A stretch of 64,000 nucleotides of DNA from the NCBI RefSeq assembly GCF_000935025.1, contig NZ_CP010836.1, positions 3,720,001-3,784,000 on the forward strand, in the 5' to 3' direction. A program made the position numbers and the translations under genes. Source of the DNA: Sphingomonas hengshuiensis. GTDB lineage: Bacteria > Pseudomonadota > Alphaproteobacteria > Sphingomonadales > Sphingomonadaceae. Under the pieces are notes generated by a model that saw only the letters and a list, made by a program, of their open reading frames with translations, was not told where the DNA came from and did not search any database. Below are positions 52,737 through 60,104 of the stretch, one piece after another; position 1 is the first letter of the stretch; each line of letters begins with the position of its first letter.

Positions 52737-54062
52737 TCAGCCGAATTCCACGGCCTCGAACCGCACCGGTGCGCCGATCGCGGCCTCGGCCAGCTCGCCG
52801 TCCCACATCACGCGATTGCCGCGCACGATCGTCCCCATCGGCTTGCCGGTCAGCGCCATCCCCGTGAACGGCGACCATCCGCAGCGCGACGCGAGCCAGC
52901 TTTCCTCGATCGTCCACTGCGCCTTCAGATCCACGATCGTGAAATCGGCGTCATAGCCCGGCACGATCCGCCCCTTGCCGACGATCCCGAAGATCCGCTG
53001 CGGCCCGGCGCTGGTCAGGTCGATCAGCCGCTGGAGCGTCAGCCGCCCCTCCGCGACATGGTTGAGCATCAGCGGCAGCAGCGTCTGGACGCCGGGCATG
53101 CCGCTGGGCGAGGCGGGATAGTCCTGCGCCTTTTCGGCGATCGTATGCGGCGCATGGTCCGACCCCAGCACGTCGGGGACGCCCTGGCGCAGCCACTCCC
53201 ACAGCCCGTCGCGATGCGCCCCAGACCGGATCGGCGGGTTCATCTGCGCATAGCTGCCCAGCCGCGGATAGGCGTCCTCGCCCGCCAGCGTCAGGTGCTG
53301 CGGCGTGACTTCGCAGGTCGCGATGTCCTTGTTCTGCCCCAGCAATGCCAGCTCGGCGGGAGTCGTGACGTGCAGCACATGGATGCGCCGCCGCGCCGCG
53401 CGCGCCAGCCGCAGGATGCGCCGGGTCGCCAGGATCGCGCTCTCGTCGTCGCGCCATACCGGGTGCGACGCCGGGTCGCCCGCGATTCGCTCGCCGAGCC
53501 GCTCCTGCATCCGGAACTCGTCCTCGGCGTGGATCGCCACGCGGCGACGCCCCGATGCCAGCACCCGCGCCAGGTTATCGTCGTCGGATACGAGCAGGTC
53601 GCCGGTCGACGCGCCCATGAAGATCTTCACGCCCGCCGTCCCCGGGAGCCGCTCCAGCTCGGCCAGCGCCGCCGCATTGTGATTGGTCGCGCCGACGTAA
53701 AAGGCATGGTCGCACCACATCCGGTCCTTCGCGCGGGCCAGCTTGTCGGCGATCGCCTCGGCCGAATCGGTATTGGGCTTGGTGTTCGGCATCTCGAACA
53801 CCGCAGTCACCCCGCCCAGCACGGCGGCGCGGCTGCCGCTCTCCAGGTCTTCCTTGGCCTCCAGCCCCGGCTCGCGGAAATGGACCTGGCTGTCGATCAC
53901 CCCAGGCAGCACGTCGAGCCCGGTGCAGTCGATCGTCTCGCCGGCGTCGCCCACGGTGCCGATCGCCACGATCCGTCCGCCGGACACGCCGACATCGACC
54001 GCCGCCGGCCCGCTGGGCAAATATACGCGCCCGCCCGTGAGTTTTAGATCGACGCTCGCCAT
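52737..54062 (-). CDS. pyrC: Dihydroorotase (class I)
   Basis: 441 residues from the ATG at 54062 with GAGGCGAGT just before it. The amidohydrolase metal site is in SQVHFREPG, the carboxylated Lys in GVKIFMGASTGD, His in AIHAEDE and VLHVTTP, and the catalytic Asp in VLGSDHAPHTIAEK. It forms dihydroorotate from carbamoyl aspartate in pyrimidine synthesis. The HFREPG form and length fit class I dihydroorotase rather than allantoinase. It is divergent from ygfZ with 44 nt between them. pyrE is in a different operon of this window. Confidence 0.93.
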   Translation of the reverse strand: MASVDLKLTGGRVYLPSGPAAVDVGVSGGRIVAIGTVGDAGETIDCTGLDVLPGVIDSQVHFREPGLEAKEDLESGSRAAVLGGVTAVFEMPNTKPNTDSAEAIADKLARAKDRMWCDHAFYVGATNHNAAALAELERLPGTAGVKIFMGASTGDLLVSDDDNLARVLASGRRRVAIHAEDEFRMQERLGERIAGDPASHPVWRDDESAILATRRILRLARAARRRIHVLHVTTPAELALLGQNKDIATCEVTPQHLTLAGEDAYPRLGSYAQMNPPIRSGAHRDGLWEWLRQGVPDVLGSDHAPHTIAEKAQDYPASPSGMPGVQTLLPLMLNHVAEGRLTLQRLIDLTSAGPQRIFGIVGKGRIVPGYDADFTIVDLKAQWTIEESWLASRCGWSPFTGMALTGKPMGTIVRGNRVMWDGELAEAAIGAPVRFEAVEFG

Positions 54063-54106
54063 ACTCGCCTCTTCCGCCAAAGCCTTGCGCCTCCTACCTG
54101 TTCGGG

Positions 54107-54847
54107 ATGAGCGAAACCAGTCCCGGCACATGGCTTGCCGATCGCGCGCTGCTCCGGATCGCCGGCGACGACGTCCGCGGCTTTCTTCAGGGACTGCTGA
54201 CGCAGGACCTCGCCCGCGTCGCGCCGGGGGCCCCCGCCTGGAGCGGTCTGCTTACCCCGCAGGGGAAGGCGCTGTTCGATTTCCTGCTGTGGGACGAGGG
54301 CGACGCGATCCTGATCGATTGCGAGGCGAGCGCGCGCGAGACGCTGGCGCGGCGGCTGGCGATGTACCGGCTGCGGCGCGCGATCACGATCGATCCCGTC
54401 GAGGGCGGGGTGCATTGGGCGCGCGCCGGGGACCAGGGCGCCCCCGATCCGCGCCTTGCCGCGCTCGGCCGGCGCTGGCTCGGCCCGGCGCAGAGCACTC
54501 CCGCGTCCGATTGGCGCGCGCACCGGCTGTCGCTCGGCGTCACCGAGGGCATGGAGGAACTTGGGCAGGACAAGACGCTCTGGCTCGAATGCAATGCCGA
54601 GGAACTGCACGGCGTCGGCTTCGCGAAGGGCTGCTATGTCGGGCAGGAGAACACCGCACGGATGCACTATCGCGCCAAGGTCAACCGGCGGCTGGTCGTG
54701 GCACCGCTCGGTGCGCCGGGCGAGCGCACCCGCGCAACCTATCCCGAGCTCGGCCTGATGGTCGAACTGCGGCGAGTCGAGTCGCTGGGCGACGCGCTGG
54801 TCCCCGACTGGCTGGCAGCCGCGCTGACGCCCGCCGACAAAGTATAA
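54107..54847 (+). CDS. ygfZ: YgfZ/GcvT-type folate-binding protein
   Basis: 246 residues with the YgfZ signature GFAKGCYVGQENTARMHYR, where the K-G-C-Y-x-G-Q-E block is diagnostic. The N-terminal half contains FLQGLLTQDLARV and LLTPQGKALFDFLLW, as in the GcvT-like folate domain. YgfZ helps mature Fe-S cluster enzymes in the cytoplasm using a folate. It is close to the usual length for the alphaproteobacterial form. Its promoter region is shared with pyrC. Confidence 0.92.
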   Translation: MSETSPGTWLADRALLRIAGDDVRGFLQGLLTQDLARVAPGAPAWSGLLTPQGKALFDFLLWDEGDAILIDCEASARETLARRLAMYRLRRAITIDPVEGGVHWARAGDQGAPDPRLAALGRRWLGPAQSTPASDWRAHRLSLGVTEGMEELGQDKTLWLECNAEELHGVGFAKGCYVGQENTARMHYRAKVNRRLVVAPLGAPGERTRATYPELGLMVELRRVESLGDALVPDWLAAALTPADKV

Positions 54848-54894
54848 GGCCGCGCAACGCCGCGCCTCGACATAGCCGAACGCTTCAAGACACG

Positions 54895-54925
54895 AAAAAG
54901 GGGAGACCGGTTGCCCGGCCTCCCC
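54895..54925 (-). terminator. Terminator of the OmpA-family gene
   Basis: On the minus strand GGGGAGGCCGG-GCAA-CCGGTCTCCCC is followed by TTTTTCG: an 11-bp stem, GNRA-like loop and a T-run. On the plus strand the tail is poor. Confidence 0.85.
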
Positions 54926-54961
54926 TGATTTCCGTCCAATCCCCAAAGGGATCGGCGTGGC

Positions 54962-56098
54962 TTACATGCCAGCGCCCGGACCGTACTGGATTTCCACCCG
55001 ACGGTTCTGGAGCTCGCGGACGCCATCGGCGGTCTCGACGCGCGGGCGGCTTTCGCCGAACGCTTCGGTCGAGATCACGCCGTCGGAGATGCCGCGGCTG
55101 GTGAGATATGCCTTCGCCGCGTCTGCACGACGCTGCGAGAGACCGACATTGTAGCTTGCCGAACCCGAACGGTCGGCATGGCCGGCCAGCATGACCTTCG
55201 AGTTGCCGCAGTTCTGATAGTTGCTGATGGCATTGTCGAGAATGCTCGCGGCTTCCGGCGTGATGTCCGACTTATCCCAGTCGAAGAACACGATATACGG
55301 TCCGGGAGTGCACTGGACGACCGGAGCGACCGGGGTCGGCTCGGGGGTCGGGGTCCACACCGGTGCCGGTGCGGGCTCAGGCGCCGGAGCCGGAGCCGGT
55401 TCAGGAGCCGGTGCGCCGAAGTTGAACACCAGGCCGCCCATGATCGAGTGCGAGCGATAGCGGAAGTACGTGTTGCGACCCGCAATGTCGGTCAGCTCGA
55501 CGCCCGGTGCGTTGAAGAAGCGATACTTCAGCGAAACGTCGATCGAGTCGTTCAGGGGTGCGCGGACGCCCGCGAGAACCTGCCATGCGACGACCGTGTC
55601 CGAATCGTCGAGGAAGTTGCCGCGCGTGTTCAGGCCGATCTTTTCCTTGACGCGTGCAACGCCGAGGCCGGGGCCGACAAAACCCTGGACGCCATCGTCA
55701 TCGCCGAAGTCGAACAGGCTGTTGACCATGAAGCTGAGCGCCGACGAGCTGCCACCGGCATAGTCGAACGAACCGGGCGCACGGTTGGTGTACGCGCCGC
55801 TTGCGCCGGCGACCGGCGTGGTCAGCGTGGACGAATATCCATCGACGCTTGCCTTGCGGTAGCTGACTTCAGCCTCCAGGCGAACCGGACCCAGGTCATA
55901 GCCCACGGTGCCGGCGACGTCGAAGCCGTACTTGTGGTCTGCCTTGGCGGCGTCGGGGCGATATGCCAGGTTGAAATCGATATCTTCGACCAGCATGGCG
56001 CCGCCCTCGATGCCCACATACCACGCGTCGTCGCGTGCGAGGGCGGGCGTGCTCAGTGCGGTGGTCGCGAGTGCCAGAATAACGGCCAGCTTCCGCAT
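54962..56098 (-). CDS. OmpA-family outer-membrane protein
   Basis: 378 residues: signal peptide (LAVILALATTALSTPALA), an 8-strand barrel of ~200 residues (WYVGIEGGAMLVEDIDFN to SIMGGLVFNFG), a Pro/Ala/Glu hinge of ~35 residues (repeated PAPEPAP), and an OmpA C-terminal peptidoglycan-binding domain with VVQCTPGPYIVFFDWDKSDI, AGHADRSGSASYNVGLSQRR and ESRPRVETADGVRELQNRRV. It links the outer membrane to peptidoglycan and should be abundant; AAGGGG seven bases before the ATG and the strong terminator fit that. There is no close operon partner. Confidence 0.95.
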   Translation of the reverse strand: MRKLAVILALATTALSTPALARDDAWYVGIEGGAMLVEDIDFNLAYRPDAAKADHKYGFDVAGTVGYDLGPVRLEAEVSYRKASVDGYSSTLTTPVAGASGAYTNRAPGSFDYAGGSSSALSFMVNSLFDFGDDDGVQGFVGPGLGVARVKEKIGLNTRGNFLDDSDTVVAWQVLAGVRAPLNDSIDVSLKYRFFNAPGVELTDIAGRNTYFRYRSHSIMGGLVFNFGAPAPEPAPAPAPEPAPAPVWTPTPEPTPVAPVVQCTPGPYIVFFDWDKSDITPEAASILDNAISNYQNCGNSKVMLAGHADRSGSASYNVGLSQRRADAAKAYLTSRGISDGVISTEAFGESRPRVETADGVRELQNRRVEIQYGPGAGM

Positions 56099-56140
56099 AA
56101 TAATCCCCTTTCTTAGTTGTCACTACGGACAGCGACAAAC

Positions 56141-56169
56141 TCACTACCGAAACGAAAGTTTCTGCGCAA
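56141..56169 (-). promoter_or_regulatory. Possible promoter of the OmpA-family gene
   Basis: On the minus strand TTGCGC (56169-56164), 17 nt, TAGTGA (56146-56141) lies about 45 nt before the start codon. The -10 is poor. An imperfect inverted repeat TTGTC...GACAA lies in the leader downstream. Confidence 0.3.
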
Positions 56170-56199
56170 GCGAACAAATCCGCTACTGTTGCATATACG

Positions 56200-56703
56200 T
56201 CACACCGCCGTTCCAATCAGGCCGTGGACGCGCAATGCTTCCAGCACCGCGATGATAGCTGCTCGCGCTGCGCCATCAACCACCAACCCCCCAATGGGTT
56301 CCGCTATGTCGGGCATTCTTTCGCCAACTACCTGTAAACCGCCGATAAAAACTTTTCCATGCGCCTCTCCAAAGCGCCATTCGCCGCCGCGGAACAGGGC
56401 AAATCCGCTAGTCTGGTCGATCCACAGCCGCGTTCCTTCTCGCGGTTGCACCATTCTCCACCCGCCCGGCGTCCATCCGGCGATCGCATGGGCATGGCCG
56501 GACCATGCCCCCGTGGGGCCGGCACCCACTATCCAGCATTGTCCCTCTGCGGGATCGGTCGGCGGCGCTGACAAAACCCCCTCCGCCGCCGCCTGCACGC
56601 TGAGGTCGATCAGCGAAAGCGCCTCATTATGGGACATTTCCTTCTGCGCCTGCCCGGGCTGGAGCAGGGGCAGCGATAGCCGCGGCGTCATCATGTCGGT
56701 CAT
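56200..56703 (-). CDS. DUF2793 domain protein at the end of the GTA cluster
   Basis: 167 residues. The region RLSLPLLQPGQAQKEMSHNEAL, the pair of Trp motifs (GQCWIVGAGPTGAWSGHA, GGWRMVQPREG) and LWIDQTSGFALFRGGEWRF fit DUF2793, a domain found in GTA and prophage tail regions of alphaproteobacteria, probably a receptor-binding or decoration protein. The tail part after residue 120 (GLQVVGERMPDIAEPIGG) is a trimerisation-like or head-binding addition. The ATG at 56703 overlaps the stop of the tail gene upstream (ATGA). It is the last gene of the cluster. The exact role in the particle is not known. Confidence 0.85.
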   Translation of the reverse strand: MTDMMTPRLSLPLLQPGQAQKEMSHNEALSLIDLSVQAAAEGVLSAPPTDPAEGQCWIVGAGPTGAWSGHAHAIAGWTPGGWRMVQPREGTRLWIDQTSGFALFRGGEWRFGEAHGKVFIGGLQVVGERMPDIAEPIGGLVVDGAARAAIIAVLEALRVHGLIGTAV

Positions 56704-58880
56704 GCGAAATCTCCCAGAGGGGGCAGGGTGAGGACGGCGGGGGGCGACAGCCCGTTTGCGCCGATCTGACGGATGCTGAGCGTCGACGCGACCGCCCGAT
56801 CGGCGGCGCTCAGCGTTGCTGCAGGTGCGAAGACCTCCTCGCTGCGTGTGCTTCCGGACACGGGTGTCCACGCGACCAGGTAGCGCTCGCTTTCCTCGCC
56901 CAGCGGCGCGTCGACCCCGTCGAGCCACGCCCATCCGGTCCGGCTTCGGCGAACCCAGCGAACCTCCGTCCTTCCATCGGGCTGGCGCTCAGCCATAAGA
57001 TGCACCGGCGCGGGCGGGACCAGCGCGATTCCGCGAATCGGTGCACCGCCGGAAACGCCTGCGGAGTCGTCGCCCACTCCTTTCGCCAGGATCGCGGCAT
57101 CGCGCCCGATGCTCGCACTCGGCAAGTCGAGCAGCGCGAGCGTGTCGGCGGCGAGCAGCACGAATCGGTCCCCCACGGCCTGTGTGCCGATCGCCGCCTC
57201 GGTCCCGCGCCGCCCGCGCCACAGCCCGTGCAGCCGCCATCGCGCCCCGCCCAGCGGCTCGGCGCGCGCAAACTGGAAAAGCTCGTCCCCCGCCATCGCC
57301 AGGTTTGCCCCGTCGCACAGCGCCCCCGCATCGGCGTCCCCCAGCACCATCGCCGCGTTCGCCAGCTCGACGTCCAGCGCATGCATCCGATCCTCCAGCG
57401 CGGCACAGCCCGCCCCGGGCGGCACCGCGATTCGCCCGATCACTGCGGGCAGCGCGGTGGCGCCCGCGGAGGACCAGCTCGCGCCGCCATCGACGCTGAG
57501 CAGCAGCGCCGCCCCGCGCCACCCCGCGCCGCTCCCCGCCGCCGCGACCGCCAGCCGCGGCACGGTCGCGGCGCCCGCATCGATCGGCGGCAGCTCGAAC
57601 ACCGCAATCTCGGTCGCGCCGATCGTCCGGTCGGGCGCCGCCAGCACCCGCCCTGCGCTTGCCGCCGCGTCGGGCAGCTCGGGCGCGATGCCGACGCATT
57701 CCAGCGACACCACCATGCGCTCCAGCGTCCAGCGCGCGACGCGCCACTGCCCCGGCGCGTCGGCGATCGTCACGCGCGCGCCGGGACGGATCGCCAGCGC
57801 GCGCCACGGCAGCGCCAGCGTCCGCCGCTCGCGCGCCTGCTCGGCATGCGCGAGCGCCGCCTCGGCCAGAGTCTTCGCCGCACTCGCATCGATCGCGGCG
57901 GCCAATTCGATTCGGCTCTCGCTGTTGCCCGGTCCCGGGCGCACCGCGCGCTGGATGCCTGCCTGGTAATCGCGCGCGGGGTCGTAATGCGCCAGGCTGA
58001 GCGCGCGCGGCGCGGCGTCGGCGGCGGCGATGCTCCGCGCGCCGCGCGACCGTCCCTCGCTGTCGCGCCCGGCGCCTGCATCCTCGACCGCCACCGCGTC
58101 GCCGCCGCCACGGCACAGCGTCAGCGCGTTGCCGTCCGCACGGAACCACCCGCCCAGCGCGTCGCTCAGGGTCTCGGCCACCGCACGCACGCTCGCGCCA
58201 TAGGCCGAAAACCCCGCCAGCGCCGGCATCGGGCCCTCCGCCGCCAATGCGCCCTCGCCGATCTCGGCCAGAATTATGCCCGGGTCGCACCCGCCCGTAT
58301 CGGCGAAGACCTCGAAGGTCAGCGACGGGATGCGGTTGCCGAAATCGGCGAGCGGCAGGTCCTCGAACACTGCATAGGCGATGCCCCGGTGCGCGGGTGC
58401 GCGGCCGATGCCCTCGGCGGCGGCGATCAGCGGGTCGGGCGCCTGATCCTCGCTCCCGGGATGGAGCCGGAACCCCGTCGTCACCTTGAAATCGCCCGCC
58501 GCCCCGCGCAACAGACTGCCCTCCGCCCAGATGCGACCGACCCCCAGCACCGGGCGCGCCGACAGCGCGACGGCAAAGCTCGCCGTATAGCTATAGGTCG
58601 TCGTGGTCGGCTGCCCCTTGCCGCCCTCGCGGCTGCGATGCTCGATCAGGTCGGTGGCCCAGATCACCGTCCCCGCGACGCGCATCGCGCCGAACAGCCG
58701 GGGAATCTGGGTGCCATAGGAGGAGGTCTGGACGCGCAGCTCGTTCAGCCGCGGCCCCTCGCGCCCCTTCGCCTTGAACAGCACCTCGCGGTCGAACACG
58801 CCCCCCAGCACGCCGCCCAGCGCCGCCCCGAACGGCCCGCCGATCGCGCCGCCCGCCATGGTCAGAACCACGCTCGCCAT
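56700..58880 (-). CDS. GTA tail protein, gp15-like hub (phage-tail_3 type)
   Basis: 726 residues. It starts MASVVLTMAGGAIGGPFGAALGGVLGG, then DREVLFKAKGREGPRLNELRVQTSSYGTQIPRLFGAMR, a block typical of the GTA baseplate 'megatron' and phage tail-hub proteins. The C-terminal half has WRVARWTLERMVVSLECVGI and a tandem of Ig-like segments. In Rhodobacter capsulatus GTA the corresponding gp15 is ~1300 residues and begins with a TIM-barrel domain; here that domain is missing from this gene and a similar one is fused to DUF2460 instead. It should form the central tail tip and contact the host. Start ATG at 58880, followed by coupled DUF2793. Confidence 0.87.
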   Translation of the reverse strand: MASVVLTMAGGAIGGPFGAALGGVLGGVFDREVLFKAKGREGPRLNELRVQTSSYGTQIPRLFGAMRVAGTVIWATDLIEHRSREGGKGQPTTTTYSYTASFAVALSARPVLGVGRIWAEGSLLRGAAGDFKVTTGFRLHPGSEDQAPDPLIAAAEGIGRAPAHRGIAYAVFEDLPLADFGNRIPSLTFEVFADTGGCDPGIILAEIGEGALAAEGPMPALAGFSAYGASVRAVAETLSDALGGWFRADGNALTLCRGGGDAVAVEDAGAGRDSEGRSRGARSIAAADAAPRALSLAHYDPARDYQAGIQRAVRPGPGNSESRIELAAAIDASAAKTLAEAALAHAEQARERRTLALPWRALAIRPGARVTIADAPGQWRVARWTLERMVVSLECVGIAPELPDAAASAGRVLAAPDRTIGATEIAVFELPPIDAGAATVPRLAVAAAGSGAGWRGAALLLSVDGGASWSSAGATALPAVIGRIAVPPGAGCAALEDRMHALDVELANAAMVLGDADAGALCDGANLAMAGDELFQFARAEPLGGARWRLHGLWRGRRGTEAAIGTQAVGDRFVLLAADTLALLDLPSASIGRDAAILAKGVGDDSAGVSGGAPIRGIALVPPAPVHLMAERQPDGRTEVRWVRRSRTGWAWLDGVDAPLGEESERYLVAWTPVSGSTRSEEVFAPAATLSAADRAVASTLSIRQIGANGLSPPAVLTLPPLGDFA

Positions 58881-58881
58881 G

Positions 58882-59301
58882 TCATTCCCCTTGGTTGATG
58901 CGCCGCTCGTTGATCCGCCACCGCCCGATCACCGGCCAGGGCGGGGCGCCCGGTCGTTCGACCACGCGTCGCAGCATCGCGTCGGCATGGACGATGCCGT
59001 CCCCGCTATCGATCGCCAGATGGATCTGCCCCGGCCCTGCGGCCAGCAGCAGCAGGTCGCCCGGCTGCGCATCGACAACGCCGGTCAGCCCCCATGTCTC
59101 GATTGTCGCGGCCACGCGCGCCGCATCACCGCTGCGCAACCGATAGCCCTGCGGCACCACGCCGCCGGCACCCCCTGCGCCCAGCGCCAGCGCAGCGAGC
59201 CCGACACAATCCAGCCCGCTCTCGACGTCGCGCCCGTGCAGCCGGAACCGCGCGCCGACTGTGCCACGCGCCGCCGCGACGACGCGCGCGCCCGCGCTCA
59301 T
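58882..59301 (-). CDS. NlpC/P60 family peptidase of the GTA tail (gp14-like)
   Basis: 139 residues from the ATG at 59301, which overlaps the upstream stop (ATGA). The NlpC/P60 catalytic Cys is in LDCVGLAALALG and the His in GPGQIHLAIDSGD, with the third polar residue after it in GIVHADAML. It matches the GTA gp14 cell-wall peptidase, which sits in the tail tip and cuts peptidoglycan stem peptides during DNA injection. Its position between DUF2163 and the tail-hub gene agrees with the Rhodobacter order. Confidence 0.9.
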   Translation of the reverse strand: MSAGARVVAAARGTVGARFRLHGRDVESGLDCVGLAALALGAGGAGGVVPQGYRLRSGDAARVAATIETWGLTGVVDAQPGDLLLLAAGPGQIHLAIDSGDGIVHADAMLRRVVERPGAPPWPVIGRWRINERRINQGE

Positions 59302-60104
59302 CCGCCGGGGTAGCGCGTGAGCAGGTCGATCCCCGGCAAATAGGGCTCGCCCCGGAAATTGGCGGCGTTGCCGAATCGCTCGGCGCACATCGCGATGCTC
59401 TTGGCGCACCCCTCGCTCAGCTCGACCAGCGCGCCGATGGCGGCAAAACGCGGCGCGCGGCGCAGCACCACCACGGCGCCCGCCGAATGCGCGATGGCAT
59501 CCTCCAGCCCCGAATTGGCGCCCCCGAACCACCGCAACCGCCCGCCGCCGTAGCAATCCGCGCTCGGCTCGCTCGCGTCGAGCGTCAGCACCGCGCCGTC
59601 GCTGCCGATCACCCGCGCAAACCGCCGCCGCCCCGCCATCGCCACCCGGCACCGGGCATCGCCCAGTTCGGCGCGGCATTCGGGCGAGGTCTCCTCGACC
59701 ACGGGCCGCTCGAGCGCCGCCGCGACACCGCGCAGCTCGGCGGTGAGCACGCCGTTCTGGGTTTCCACTGCCCCGATCGTCCCTTCGCCCAGCGCAATGC
59801 CCGCGTCGGGCGCGGTCCAGTCGGTCGCGAACACGCGCACCCGCGCCCCGTCCCAGCGCCCGGCGAGCAAGTCCGCCTCGCTGATCGCGGCGCTGGTGAG
59901 CGCGCCAGTCACGTCCATGCTGTCGGCATCGAGCGCGGCGCTGCGCGCGATCGCGCTCGGCGTCATCCCCGGCGCCGCGCGATAGGTCATGCCGTCGATG
60001 GTCAGGTCGCGGTCATGCGCGGTCAGCCCGATCGCCACCCCATCGCGCCGCTCGACTCGCCAGCACAGCGCGATCGTGGTGAGTTCCCCCTCCAGCGCGG
60101 TCAT
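59298..60104 (-). CDS. DUF2163 tail protein (gp13-like)
   Basis: 268 residues. DUF2163 blocks are seen: LTTIALCWRVERRDGVAIGLT at the start, DLTIDGMTYRAAPGMTPSAI, the DADSMDVTGAL motif and, near the end, CAKSIAMCAERFGNAANFRG. Several Cys residues (ECRAELGDARCRV, DCYGG, EGCAKSIAMC) are placed like the Fe-S or zinc ligands known in some tail-tip proteins related to phage lambda gpL; metal binding here is inference. It forms part of the GTA baseplate hub. The start ATG at 60104 overlaps the DUF2460 gene stop; the next gene overlaps its own stop. Confidence 0.9.
   Translation of the reverse strand: MTALEGELTTIALCWRVERRDGVAIGLTAHDRDLTIDGMTYRAAPGMTPSAIARSAALDADSMDVTGALTSAAISEADLLAGRWDGARVRVFATDWTAPDAGIALGEGTIGAVETQNGVLTAELRGVAAALERPVVEETSPECRAELGDARCRVAMAGRRRFARVIGSDGAVLTLDASEPSADCYGGGRLRWFGGANSGLEDAIAHSAGAVVVLRRAPRFAAIGALVELSEGCAKSIAMCAERFGNAANFRGEPYLPGIDLLTRYPGG

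Noticed and set aside
56099..56230. EcfG-type stress promoter before the porin gene
   Set aside because: A GGAAC occurs on the minus strand, but no CGTT lies 16-17 nt after it.
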